Below are positions 34,981 to 42,965 of a DNA stretch of 64,000 nt, piece by piece. Made by a program: the position numbers and the translations under genes. The DNA is taken from assembly GCF_014647675.1 (NCBI RefSeq), contig NZ_BMPQ01000002.1, positions 11,345 to 75,344 of the forward strand. Direction: 5' to 3'. A model generated the notes under the pieces. The model searched no databases, had not been told where the DNA came from, and worked only from the letters and a program-made list of their open reading frames with translations. The stretch's first letter is position 1, and each line of letters begins with the position of its first letter. Origin of the DNA: Streptomyces flaveus. Its GTDB lineage: Bacteria > Actinomycetota > Actinomycetes > Streptomycetales > Streptomycetaceae.

Positions 34981-36204
34981 TCACGCCCCTGTGAGCTTTG
35001 CGAACTTCTCTTCGTACGCTGTCTCTTCCTTCGTGCTCAGAGAGCGGAAGGAGCGCGACTTGGCGGCCATGGCCGCGTCGGGGATGATCAGCGGGTTGTT
35101 CGCCGCGTCCTCGTCGATCTTCGCGAGTTCGGCTTTCACACCGTCCACAGGGCACACGTAGTTGATGTACGCGGCGAGCTGTGCGGCCGGGCCGGGCTCG
35201 TAGTAGTAGTCGATGAGCCGTTCGGCGTTGGTCTTGTGGCGGGCCTTGTTGGGGACCAGCAGGTTGTCGGTCGACGTCATGTAGCCGCTGTCGGGGATGA
35301 CGAAGTCGACGTCGGGGCTGTCCGCCTTGAGCTGGACGACATCGCCGGCCCAGGCGATACAGGCCGCGAGGTCTCCTTTGGTGAGGTCGGCCGTGTAGTC
35401 GTTGCCGGTGAAGCGGCGTATCTGGCCCTGGTCGACGGCCTTCTGGAGGCGGGCGATCGCCGCGTCGTAGTCGTCGTCGGTGAATTTCGCCGGGTCCTTG
35501 CCCAGGTCCAGCAGCGTCATGCCGATGGTGTCGCGCATCTCGGAGAGGAAACCGACGCGTCCCTTGAGCTTGGGGTTGTCGAGCATGTCGGAGACGGACT
35601 TCACCTCGACGCCGTCGAGTGCCTTCTTGTTGTACGCGATGACCGTGGAGATGCCGGTCCAGGGATACGAGTACGCGCGTCCCGGGTCCCAGTCGGGGTT
35701 GCGGAACTGCTGGGAGAGGTTGGCGTACGCGTGCGGCAGGTTGGACGGGTCCAGTTTCTGGACCCACCCGAAACGGATCAGCCGGGCGGCCAGCCAGTCG
35801 GTGACACAGATGAGGTCGCGGCCGGTGTCCTGGCCTGCCGCCAGCTGTGGCTTGATCTTGCCGAAGAACTCGACGTTGTCGTTGATGTCCTCGGTGTACT
35901 TGACCTTGATGCCGGTGCGTTTCGTGAACGCGTCGAGCGTGGGGTGGCGCTTCTCGCTGTCGTCGACGTCCATGTACTCGGTCCAGTTGGAGAAGCTGAT
36001 CCGCTTCTCCTTGGCCGAGTGGTCGTCGGAGTCGACACCTGCGGTGTTCTTGGCCGCCGGGATGCCGCAGGCGCTCAGTGTCGCGGCGCCGCCGAGGGTG
36101 AGGGCGCCGCCGGTGGTGGCGCGCAGCAGTGAACGGCGGGTGACGGAGGGTCCGCCGTTCCTGATGCTGCGCTGCACGTGCTTGTTCTGGCCCGCATTGT
36201 GCAT
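34981..36204 (-). CDS. potD: Polyamine-binding lipoprotein (PotD type, Tat-exported)
   Basis: 407 residues. A twin-arginine motif (TRRSLLRAT) and lipobox (LSAC, Cys near residue 46) show export by Tat and lipid anchoring. The PotD/PotF features follow: ISFSNWTEYMD, VVQL, Asp/Trp/Tyr residues for polyamine binding (YSYPWTGISTVIAYN, AWAGDV). It is the first gene of the potDABC-oxidase operon. GGAGGAGAG lies 5 nt before the ATG. An AT-rich inverted-repeat region about 95 bp upstream is a possible regulator site. Confidence 0.9.
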   Translation of the reverse strand: MHNAGQNKHVQRSIRNGGPSVTRRSLLRATTGGALTLGGAATLSACGIPAAKNTAGVDSDDHSAKEKRISFSNWTEYMDVDDSEKRHPTLDAFTKRTGIKVKYTEDINDNVEFFGKIKPQLAAGQDTGRDLICVTDWLAARLIRFGWVQKLDPSNLPHAYANLSQQFRNPDWDPGRAYSYPWTGISTVIAYNKKALDGVEVKSVSDMLDNPKLKGRVGFLSEMRDTIGMTLLDLGKDPAKFTDDDYDAAIARLQKAVDQGQIRRFTGNDYTADLTKGDLAACIAWAGDVVQLKADSPDVDFVIPDSGYMTSTDNLLVPNKARHKTNAERLIDYYYEPGPAAQLAAYINYVCPVDGVKAELAKIDEDAANNPLIIPDAAMAAKSRSFRSLSTKEETAYEEKFAKLTGA

Positions 36205-36297
36205 GTCGCTCTCCTCCGCCGCCGTTCCCCTCCGGGGGAGGGGGGTGGCGTGGCTCCAGCTCGATTTGAAGGCTGATCCTGGCAGAGGGGGGCCTAT

Positions 36298-36341
36298 GCA
36301 ACAAGGGATTCCGTTGTTGCCTTTTGGTTAAGCGACGGAAT
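36298..36341. promoter_or_regulatory. Overlapping inverted repeats upstream of potD
   Basis: GCAACAA-9 nt-TTGTTGC (36298-36320) overlaps ATTCCGT-20 nt-ACGGAAT (36308-36341). ACAAGGGATTCC here resembles ACAACGGATTTC upstream of the Lrp/AsnC gene (44527-44538), 10 of 12 positions. It is A/T-rich for this genome and may be an Lrp/AsnC operator. Confidence 0.5.
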
Positions 36342-36358
36342 CTGTTGATCGTTGTCGG

Positions 36359-36406
36359 GTGCGGGTGTGTGGGTGGCTGGTCGCGCAGTTCCCCGCGCCC
36401 CTGGGT
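36359..36406. repeat. Dispersed Streptomyces intergenic repeat (copy 3)
   Basis: GGCTGGTCGCGCAGTTCCCC and GCGCCCCTGG are the reverse complement of the copy at 36621-36666. The two copies form the arms of a large inverted repeat of about 310 bp in total. Confidence 0.65.
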
Positions 36407-36620
36407 GGGTGGGGGGTGCGGGGCCGCGGTCCGGTGCGTCAGCCCGTCGCAGGGCGGGCATACGGCCCTGGACTGGTACACGGTCCTGGTTCTCCGAGAC
36501 CGAAGCTAAGCGACGGGCATACGACGCACCGGCCCACGCCCCCTCCCGCCGGCGGGAGGCTGCGGGTCATTGGGGGTACGGGCTTCCCCGGGGCGCCCGG
36601 GTAGGCGCAGGCTTTTGCTT

Positions 36621-36666
36621 TTCAGGGGCGCGGGGAACTGCGCGACCAGCCACGACGCACCCGCAG
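36621..36666. repeat. Dispersed Streptomyces intergenic repeat (copy 4)
   Basis: CAGGGGCGCGGGGAACTGCG followed by CGACCAGCCACGACGCACCC: the fullest copy of this repeat in the window, inverted relative to copy 3. Confidence 0.65.
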
Positions 36667-36800
36667 CCGCGACACGACTGTCACCCACCACCCCCTGGCG
36701 GGGGCCTGGGGGCGCAGCCCCCAGTTTCGGGAAGGGGCGGGACTGGGGAAGAAAACCCCTCCCACCCCAACCCCCGCCTACCCGCACCCCGGCGGAGCCG

Positions 36801-37727
36801 CTAGCGTTCGGCGACGAGCGATGTGTTGAAGCCGTCGTCACCCGGGTTCGAGTAGCCCGTTTCGCTGTCGTCGAGCAGGCCGGGGGCGATGATGACCAGC
36901 ACGAACATGGCCATGCCCAACACAATGCCCACGGCTCCGCAGATGATCCCCGCCAGGGCCTGGCCGGCGTTGGTCGCCTCGCCCCGCCGGGCTTTTCCGC
37001 GGCCGATCGCGCCGAAGATCACGGCGAGGACGCCCAGGATGATGGCCACCGGCCAGAGGCAGAAGCCGACCGCCGAGATGATCCCGAGCACCATCCCCGT
37101 CGTGCCCATGCCGTTGCTCGGCGCCATGGGCATCCCGGGCCAGCCGTAACCGGGACCGGCGCCAGGGGCGGCCGGATAGTAGGGCTGACCCTGGTAGCCG
37201 TAGCCATAGCCGTAGGACGCCTGGCCCGGCCCTTCCGGGGAGATGGGGGGCGGGGGAACGGGTTCGCCGGGGCCGCCGCCCGGGGCCGCGAAGGGGTTGC
37301 CGGATGGATTCGACGGACTCGACGGATTCGGGGGCGTACCGCCAGGGCCCGCGAACGGGTTGCCGGGGCCGGAAGCGGCCGGCGGTGCCACGGGATTGGC
37401 CCAGGGCTGGGCGCCGCCCGGCGAAGGCGGCGTGCCCGCGCCGGGTATCGAGGTGACCGTCGGCTGGTCATGCACGGAAGGCGAGCCGACGCCGCCCCGC
37501 TGCCCTAAGCCCCCGGCGCCGTAGGGCGGCCCAGAAGCCCCCGCTCCCGAAGCTGCCCCACCCCCCGGATACGGCGCAGCGCCCGGCTTGTCCAAGGGAA
37601 CCTGAGGAGTCGCGTCCTGCGGACCTGCGCTCGGGGCTCCGGCAGTCGGAGCCCGGTGCTCAGGCGGAGCCCACGGGTTCGGTTCGCCGTTCCCCGGCGT
37701 ACCCGGCGGCTGCGCGTCGTCGGACAT
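36801..37727 (-). CDS. Pro/Gly-rich membrane protein with DUF4190-like C-terminus
   Basis: 308 residues. The first ~190 are low-complexity Pro/Gly/Ala with GNPFAGPGG-type repeats; then a Tyr/Pro segment (YGYGYGYQGQPYYP) and two helices (MVLGIISAVGFCLWPVAIILG and the LAGIICGAVGIVLGM region) typical of DUF4190 proteins. A short acidic tail follows. ATG 37727 was chosen because AGAGGGGA lies upstream. It is probably a small membrane protein with a disordered cytoplasmic arm; no function is known to me. It is divergent from the adenosine deaminase-like gene. Confidence 0.78.
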   Translation of the reverse strand: MSDDAQPPGTPGNGEPNPWAPPEHRAPTAGAPSAGPQDATPQVPLDKPGAAPYPGGGAASGAGASGPPYGAGGLGQRGGVGSPSVHDQPTVTSIPGAGTPPSPGGAQPWANPVAPPAASGPGNPFAGPGGTPPNPSSPSNPSGNPFAAPGGGPGEPVPPPPISPEGPGQASYGYGYGYQGQPYYPAAPGAGPGYGWPGMPMAPSNGMGTTGMVLGIISAVGFCLWPVAIILGVLAVIFGAIGRGKARRGEATNAGQALAGIICGAVGIVLGMAMFVLVIIAPGLLDDSETGYSNPGDDGFNTSLVAER

Positions 37728-37886
37728 GCGCGGAGTCCCCTCTGTCGTACGTTCTGTCATGTTACGGCCGGACCACCGGCTCATGACCCCGGCCTACGAT
37801 GATCTCCGCACCGTCCCGCACCACCGATCAGCCGATCACCCGCGCCCGCCGGACACAGGCAGGGCGCCGTTCCCGGGGAGGAACCC

Positions 37887-38963
37887 GTGACCGACCACCG
37901 CGACCCGAGCGTCCCGCCCACCGGGCCCGTCCCGCGCGACCTGCACAACTTCATCGCCGGACTGCCCAAGGCCGAACTCCACGTGCACCACGTCGGCTCC
38001 GCCTCCCCCCGTATCGTCTCCGAACTGGCCGCCCGTCACCCCGACTCCAAGGTGCCGACCGACCCCGAGGCGCTCGTCGACTACTTCACGTTCACGGACT
38101 TCGCCCACTTCATCGAGGTGTACCTGTCCGTCGTGGACCTCATCCGCACCCCGGAGGACGTACGCCTGCTCACGTACGAGATCGCCCGCGACATGGCGCG
38201 GCAGCGGATCCGGTACGCCGAGCTGACCGTCACGCCGTTCTCCTCGACCCGTCGCGGCATCGACGAGGGCGCGTTCATGGACGCGATCGAGGACGCCCGC
38301 AAGGCAGCCGAGGCCGACTTCGGGACCGTACTGCGCTGGTGCTTCGACATTCCGGGAGAGGCGGGCCTCGAGGCCGCCGAGGAGACCACCCGGCTTGCCA
38401 CCACGGACAAGCTCCGCCCTGAGGGCCTTGTTTCGTTCGGGCTCGGCGGGCCCGAAGTCGGCGTGGCCCGGCCGCAGTTCAAGCCGTATTTCGACCGCGC
38501 GATCGCGGCCGGGCTGCGTTCCGTGCCGCATGCGGGTGAGACGACCGGGCCGGGGACCGTCTGGGACGCCCTGACCGAGCTGCGCGCCGAGCGCATCGGA
38601 CACGGCACGAGTTCGGCGCAGGATCCGAAGCTCCTCGCGCACCTGGCCGAGCACCGCGTCGCGTTGGAGGTGTGCCCGACCTCCAACATCGCCACGCGCG
38701 CGGTCCGCACGCTCGACGAGCACCCGATCAAGGAGTTCGTACGGGCCGGGGTGCTCGTGACGATCAACTCCGACGATCCGCCGATGTTCGGCACGGACCT
38801 CAACAACGAGTACGCGGTGGCCGCCCGCCTCCTGGACCTCGACGAACAGGGTCTCGCCACGCTCGCCAAGAACGCCGTCGAGGCGTCGTTCCTCGACCCG
38901 GCAGGCAAGACGGAGCTGGCAGGGGAGATCGACACTTACACCGCGGCATGGCTCGCGAACTGA
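37887..38963 (+). CDS. Adenosine deaminase-like hydrolase (possible aminodeoxyfutalosine deaminase)
   Basis: 358 residues of the adenosine/AMP deaminase family. Metal and catalytic sites are visible: HVHHVGS near residue 32 (HxH motif with His for the usual Leu), PHAGE, ERIGHG and the SDDPPMF segment. A GTG start follows GGGGAGGAA. It is a zinc hydrolase that removes an amino group from an adenine ring. From memory, a Streptomyces avermitilis protein of this COG1816 branch was shown to deaminate 6-aminodeoxyfutalosine in the futalosine route to menaquinone, which would fit; plain adenosine deamination is the alternative. A phosphodiesterase gene follows directly. Confidence 0.85.
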   Translation: MTDHRDPSVPPTGPVPRDLHNFIAGLPKAELHVHHVGSASPRIVSELAARHPDSKVPTDPEALVDYFTFTDFAHFIEVYLSVVDLIRTPEDVRLLTYEIARDMARQRIRYAELTVTPFSSTRRGIDEGAFMDAIEDARKAAEADFGTVLRWCFDIPGEAGLEAAEETTRLATTDKLRPEGLVSFGLGGPEVGVARPQFKPYFDRAIAAGLRSVPHAGETTGPGTVWDALTELRAERIGHGTSSAQDPKLLAHLAEHRVALEVCPTSNIATRAVRTLDEHPIKEFVRAGVLVTINSDDPPMFGTDLNNEYAVAARLLDLDEQGLATLAKNAVEASFLDPAGKTELAGEIDTYTAAWLAN

Positions 38964-38980
38964 CCCAGCACAATGGGCCC

Positions 38981-39664
38981 ATGCGCACCGTGACAGCCGT
39001 GGCCCATCGCGGCGACCCCTACCGCATCCGCGAGAACACGATCGACTCGCTGCGTTCCGCGCTCCAACGGGGCGCGGACGCCGTGGAGTTCGATGTGCGG
39101 CTGACCCGTGACGATGTGCCGGTGCTGCTGCATGACGCGACGCTGAAGCGGTTGTGGGAACACGACCGGCCGCTGGTCTCGCTCTCCTCGGACGAAGTGC
39201 ACGGACTCACCTCCGGCGGCGTTCCCACCCTGGAGGAGGCCCTGAAGGCGACCGATCACGGCCGCTTCATGGTCGACCTGCCGGGCTCCGCGAACCCCCG
39301 GGCCGTACGCCGGATCGTCGACGTCATCCGTGATCTCGGCGCCGACGAGCGCGTGTACTACAGCGCCGGCGCCGAGACCATGCTCGCCGTCCGCGCGGCC
39401 GACCCCGCCGCGGAGATCGCCCTCACCTGGACCACGCTCGCACCCCCGCGCCCCGCCCTCCTCGAAGCGATCCGCCCCCGCTGGCTCAACTACCGCTTCA
39501 GCCTGGTCGACCGCGACCTCGCCGCCCGCGTCCACCGCGACGGCCACCTCCTGTCGACCTGGACCCCCGACACCCGCCGCTCGATGCGACGGCTGCTGGA
39601 CGCGGGGGTCGACTCGATCACGACGAACCGCATCGACACGCTGTGCGCGCTGCGCTCCGCTTGA
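38981..39664 (+). CDS. Glycerophosphodiester phosphodiesterase family protein
   Basis: 227 residues. The GDPD catalytic set is present: VAHRGDP (first His), NTIDSL, EFDVRLTRDD (metal-binding Glu and Asp) and VLLHDATLKRL (second His). The TIM-barrel C-terminus reads LLSTWTPDTRRSM and GVDSITTN. No signal peptide, so probably cytoplasmic, hydrolysing glycerophosphodiesters to glycerol-3-phosphate and an alcohol. The start may be ATG 38981 or ATG 38948, the latter overlapping the previous gene by 16 nt; neither has a strong ribosome binding site. It is probably cotranscribed with the deaminase-like gene. Confidence 0.85.
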   Translation: MRTVTAVAHRGDPYRIRENTIDSLRSALQRGADAVEFDVRLTRDDVPVLLHDATLKRLWEHDRPLVSLSSDEVHGLTSGGVPTLEEALKATDHGRFMVDLPGSANPRAVRRIVDVIRDLGADERVYYSAGAETMLAVRAADPAAEIALTWTTLAPPRPALLEAIRPRWLNYRFSLVDRDLAARVHRDGHLLSTWTPDTRRSMRRLLDAGVDSITTNRIDTLCALRSA

Positions 39665-39679
39665 AGCCAGTGAGTCATC

Positions 39680-39775
39680 TGCGGGTTCGTCGTGGCTGGT
39701 CGCGCCCGCGCGGCGGAGCCGCACATTGATACAGCCCCGCGCCCCTAAAGAGGCCTGCGGCCTCTTTAGGGGCGC
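39680..39775. repeat. Dispersed Streptomyces intergenic repeat (copy 5)
   Basis: CTGCGGGTTCGTCGTGGCTG, then GCGGCGGAGCCGC and CCCCGCGCCCC, is the reverse complement of the repeat core at 13668-13785. Its right part forms the terminator at 39739-39775. Confidence 0.6.
39739..39775. terminator. Perfect 17-bp hairpin terminator touching the sigma-factor stop codon
   Basis: GCGCCCCTAAAGAGGCC-TGC-GGCCTCTTTAGGGGCGC. The last base of the right arm is also part of the stop codon (CTA) of the minus-strand ECF gene. It separates two convergent genes and can act in both directions. Confidence 0.8.
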
Positions 39776-41454
39776 TAGGTCGTCACCCGGGAACGCTGTG
39801 GCACCGTCGCCGGGTCGGCCGGCTTCGAGCGGGTGACGTACTGGGGCACCGGAGCGGTGTCCTTGCCGTTGTCGCGGGTGAGGCCGTAGCGGATGGCGCC
39901 CTGTTCGGGGCCGGTCGTGATGTCCTTGTTCACCGCTTCCCAGTTGGTCGGGAAGACGGTCAGGCCATAGGAAGCGCCGCGTTCGTTGACGTTGAGGGTG
40001 ACGGTGCCGTCGACGTAGAAGTACTCGTTCTGCCACATCTGCTGGGTGCCTTCCGGCAGGACGGTGAAGCCGATGTCCGGGCTGCCCATTCCGGTGGCGT
40101 AGCCGGGCCGGGTGCCGCCGGCGTCGTCCATCCGTCGGCCGCCGCCGGACGCGACGTGGAAGAGCTTGCCGCTCAGGCCGGTCCAGGTCGGCATGGTGAG
40201 GCCGCCGGGCCGGTCGTGCGGGGAGATCTGCCAGCGCACCAGTACGTAGCCCTGGCCGCTGAGCGTCACGCTCTCGCCACGGTGCTGCATCACGATCCGC
40301 CCGCCACCGGTGCTGGTGATGCCGGACTCGGGCCGGCGCGGCAGGTCGGCGGGACGGGCATTCGGGTCGGGGGCCTGGTCGACGGCGTCGACGACCGTGC
40401 CGTACAGGCTGGCCCTCCTCGTCGGTGAGGGGGTGGGCGTCGGCGTGGGCGTGGGTGACGGACTCGGACGGACCGTGCTCGACGTCGTGGGGGCCGCGAC
40501 GCGGGGGCGCGGCGCGTCCGGCGGCTGTGTGACCACGTAGGCGCCGCCCGCGACCATCGTCGCCCCGGCCGTCATCGCCACCGCCGGCTTGGTGAAAGCG
40601 CCGACGATCTTGGCGGACCAGCCGACGGTCGTGGCGGCCGTCGTGGCGGCGACCGCCGTCTTGCCGCCGAAGACCAGCGAGAGCGTGAAGCCGACCGGGA
40701 CGGGGACGAGCGCGAGCCCGACGAGCAGACGTTCGGCGGGTACCACCTTCTCGCGGCGTCCGGAACAGTGGCGGCAGTCCCGTATGTGCCGGGCCAGCCG
40801 CTTGCGCCACACCGAGTCGGGCTGTCCGTCCCAGCGGGCGGTGACGTCGCGCAGATCAGGACAGGACGAGCCGAGCGCCCGCACGATGCCCCGCGCGGTC
40901 TCCAGGCGGGCCTTCATCCGCTGGACGCGCACGGCGGTGTGCTGTCGGCTGATGCCGAGGGCCGACGCCAGCTCACGCCGGGTGAGCTCGCCCGCGACCT
41001 CCAGCCACCACAGCGACAGGAGCTGCCGGTCCTCGTCGTCGAGCCAGCGCACCGCCTCCGCGACTTCGCGTCGCTGCCCCTCCAGCTGAAGCCGCAGTAC
41101 GGTCAGTTCGGCGAAGTCGGCGGCCTCGTGCGCGGCGTCCTCGGCCAGCGACTCGGACGTACGACGCCGCGCCCGGTCCCGTATCTGCCGCATCGCGATG
41201 GCGACCAGCCAGGAGCGGAAACTGTCCGGATCACGCAGCGAGCCGAGGTTGTCCACGGCCCGCAGCATGGTCTCCTGCACGACGTCGTCGACGTCCGCGT
41301 GACCGTTCAGTGCACGGCCGACGATGTTGTAGACCAGCGGCAGCCAGCCCTCGACCAGCTCGTCGAGGGCGCGCCGGTCACCGGCCTGCGCTGCCGCGAT
41401 GGTCGTACGCCACTGCCGCCCGTCCACGTACGTCCCTTCCCGCACACGTGTCAT
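39775..41454 (-). CDS. ECF sigma factor fused to zinc-finger, membrane and extracytoplasmic domains
   Basis: 559 residues. Region sigma-2 is seen in DVDDVVQETMLRAVD and DSFRSWLVAIAMRQIRDRARR, and sigma-4 in LTRRELASALGISRQHTAVR. Then come an anti-sigma-like zinc finger (HIRDCRHCSGRR), hydrophobic segments near 240-265 and 285-310, a PTPTPTP linker, and about 200 residues of extracytoplasmic, beta-rich sequence of unknown fold. Self-anchored ECF factors with such extensions are known in actinobacteria. ATG 41454 sits directly after GGAGGAG; GTG 41445 is better spaced and ATG 41481 is also possible. The outer part probably senses a cell-surface signal that controls the sigma part. Confidence 0.88.
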   Translation of the reverse strand: MTRVREGTYVDGRQWRTTIAAAQAGDRRALDELVEGWLPLVYNIVGRALNGHADVDDVVQETMLRAVDNLGSLRDPDSFRSWLVAIAMRQIRDRARRRTSESLAEDAAHEAADFAELTVLRLQLEGQRREVAEAVRWLDDEDRQLLSLWWLEVAGELTRRELASALGISRQHTAVRVQRMKARLETARGIVRALGSSCPDLRDVTARWDGQPDSVWRKRLARHIRDCRHCSGRREKVVPAERLLVGLALVPVPVGFTLSLVFGGKTAVAATTAATTVGWSAKIVGAFTKPAVAMTAGATMVAGGAYVVTQPPDAPRPRVAAPTTSSTVRPSPSPTPTPTPTPSPTRRASLYGTVVDAVDQAPDPNARPADLPRRPESGITSTGGGRIVMQHRGESVTLSGQGYVLVRWQISPHDRPGGLTMPTWTGLSGKLFHVASGGGRRMDDAGGTRPGYATGMGSPDIGFTVLPEGTQQMWQNEYFYVDGTVTLNVNERGASYGLTVFPTNWEAVNKDITTGPEQGAIRYGLTRDNGKDTAPVPQYVTRSKPADPATVPQRSRVTT

Positions 41455-41747
41455 CTCCTCCGCCGCCTTCCGGACGCACATTCTCAGCCATCGCTGTGAG
41501 GCATGGTGTCAGGTGGGCCTGCGTGCCGCGGGTGCCGCGTGCGCACAGGAGACGGCGGCAACCTCACCGCGATAACAGTTTTTTCACGGGTTCGGCTCGC
41601 GGCCTTAGGGGAGATCCCTGACAACATCCTTGGCCCGCACGTCAGTTGACTGGGGGTGGGCCCAGGGGCGGCACCCTCCTCGGTGATGATCCGCATCGGC
41701 GGCGTACGCGCGGAGGATGAAGATCCACCACCTTGAGGAGCCGCCCG

Positions 41748-42905
41748 ATGCATATCCGTGTCCGTACCGCCTGCGCCGCTCTCGTCGTCCTGGGCCTGAC
41801 AGCCGGCCCCCTGGCCGGGGCCGCCGCCGCCTCCCCCGCCACAACGGTCGTACGGGAGGCCGCCGGCCCGAACGACAAGGCCCTGCGCGCCGCGATCGCC
41901 GACCTGCCGGACCTGACGGACAAGGACGCGACGGCCGCACTCGTACGGGTCGGCGGCACGGGCGGCAGCTGGCACGGCAGCTCCGGCGTACGCGACCTCG
42001 CCACCCGTCGCGCCGCCCTGGAGCACGGACGCTTCCGGGCCGGTTCCACGACCAAGGTGGTCACGGCGGCCATCGTGCTCCAACTCGCGGCCAAGGGGGA
42101 GGTGGACCTGGACGGGCACATCCAGACATACCTTCCCGGGCTGCTGTCGGACGCCTTCGAGCCCATCACCGTACGGCAGTTGCTGACCTTCACCAGTGGG
42201 CTGAAGCCGGGCATTTCGCTGGGCGCCGAAGACGGTGAGGGCTTCGAGAACCGCTACAAGACGCTGACGCCCGAGGAGGTCGTGGCCTCGTCCGTCGCCA
42301 AGGGACGCGCCTTCGATCCGGGCAAGCGGCAGCAGTACGGCAACATCGACTACACCGTGCTCGGCATGCTCATCGAGAAGGTCACGGGCGACTCGTACGA
42401 ACACCAGGCGGCCGTACGGATCTTCAAGCCGCTCTGCATGCGGCACACCTCCTTCCCCGGCGGCCCGGACCCCCGCATCCACGGCCCCCACAACCGCGGC
42501 TACCAGAAACTCGCCGACGGCCGCCTCGTGGACGCCACCGAGTGGAACATGTCGGACCGCTGGGCGGCGGGCGACATGATCTCCACGACGGCGGACCTGG
42601 AACGCCTGCTCCTCGGCCTGTTCCGCGGAAAGGTGGTCCCGAAGCAGCTCCTGAAGAAGGAGATGCTCACGCTCCCGAAGGTCGAGGAGGGCGAGGCGAC
42701 CATGAGCGCGGGCCTGCAGTACTACAGCAAGGACGGCCTCACCCTCTGGCTCAAGTCCGGCTCCCGCCCTGGCTACCGCACGCTGATCGCCACGACCCCC
42801 GACCTCTCCCGCACCCTCGTCCACTCGATCAACGCGACCAACGCCAAGTCCGTGGCCAGTAACCCGGTGGAGGATCGGATCCTCTTCGCTGCCTTCGGCT
42901 CCTGA
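41748..42905 (+). CDS. Secreted serine hydrolase (beta-lactamase / DD-peptidase family)
   Basis: 385 residues. A signal peptide with cleavage near AAA-SPA is followed by the class C/DD-peptidase motifs: SxxK as Ser100-Thr-Thr-Lys103 in RAGSTTK, the YxN motif as Tyr-Gly-Asn in QQYGNIDY, and a late LKSGSRPGY in the KTG/HxG position. Family members include D-alanyl-D-alanine carboxypeptidases and esterases that act on the cell wall. ATG 41748 follows GAGGAG by 7 nt. It is divergent from the ECF sigma gene, 290 bp away, and could be one of its targets. The 41455-41747 gap shows no gene. Confidence 0.88.
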   Translation: MHIRVRTACAALVVLGLTAGPLAGAAAASPATTVVREAAGPNDKALRAAIADLPDLTDKDATAALVRVGGTGGSWHGSSGVRDLATRRAALEHGRFRAGSTTKVVTAAIVLQLAAKGEVDLDGHIQTYLPGLLSDAFEPITVRQLLTFTSGLKPGISLGAEDGEGFENRYKTLTPEEVVASSVAKGRAFDPGKRQQYGNIDYTVLGMLIEKVTGDSYEHQAAVRIFKPLCMRHTSFPGGPDPRIHGPHNRGYQKLADGRLVDATEWNMSDRWAAGDMISTTADLERLLLGLFRGKVVPKQLLKKEMLTLPKVEEGEATMSAGLQYYSKDGLTLWLKSGSRPGYRTLIATTPDLSRTLVHSINATNAKSVASNPVEDRILFAAFGS

Positions 42906-42913
42906 GCACAAGC

Positions 42914-42948
42914 GTGCGGGCCTGCCCTATTACGGAGCAGGCCCGCAC
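42914..42948. terminator. Bidirectional terminator between serine hydrolase and aldehyde dehydrogenase
   Basis: GTGCGGGCCTGC and GCAGGCCCGCAC are 12-bp perfect arms around an 11-nt loop, between two convergent genes. Confidence 0.8.
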
Positions 42949-42965
42949 CACCATGTGAGGCGTCG

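Larger units (their letters stand above)
36205..36800. other. 596-bp intergenic region: potD control region and repeat-rich segment
   Basis: No gene is supported here. From right to left it holds the potD control region (36298-36341), two dispersed-repeat copies in opposite orientation (36359-36406 and 36621-36666), an inner imperfect inverted repeat (CCGGTGCGTC...GACGCACCGG, 36431-36532) and a further short palindrome GGGGGCGCAGCCCCC near 36708-36722. A small RNA cannot be excluded. Confidence 0.6.
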
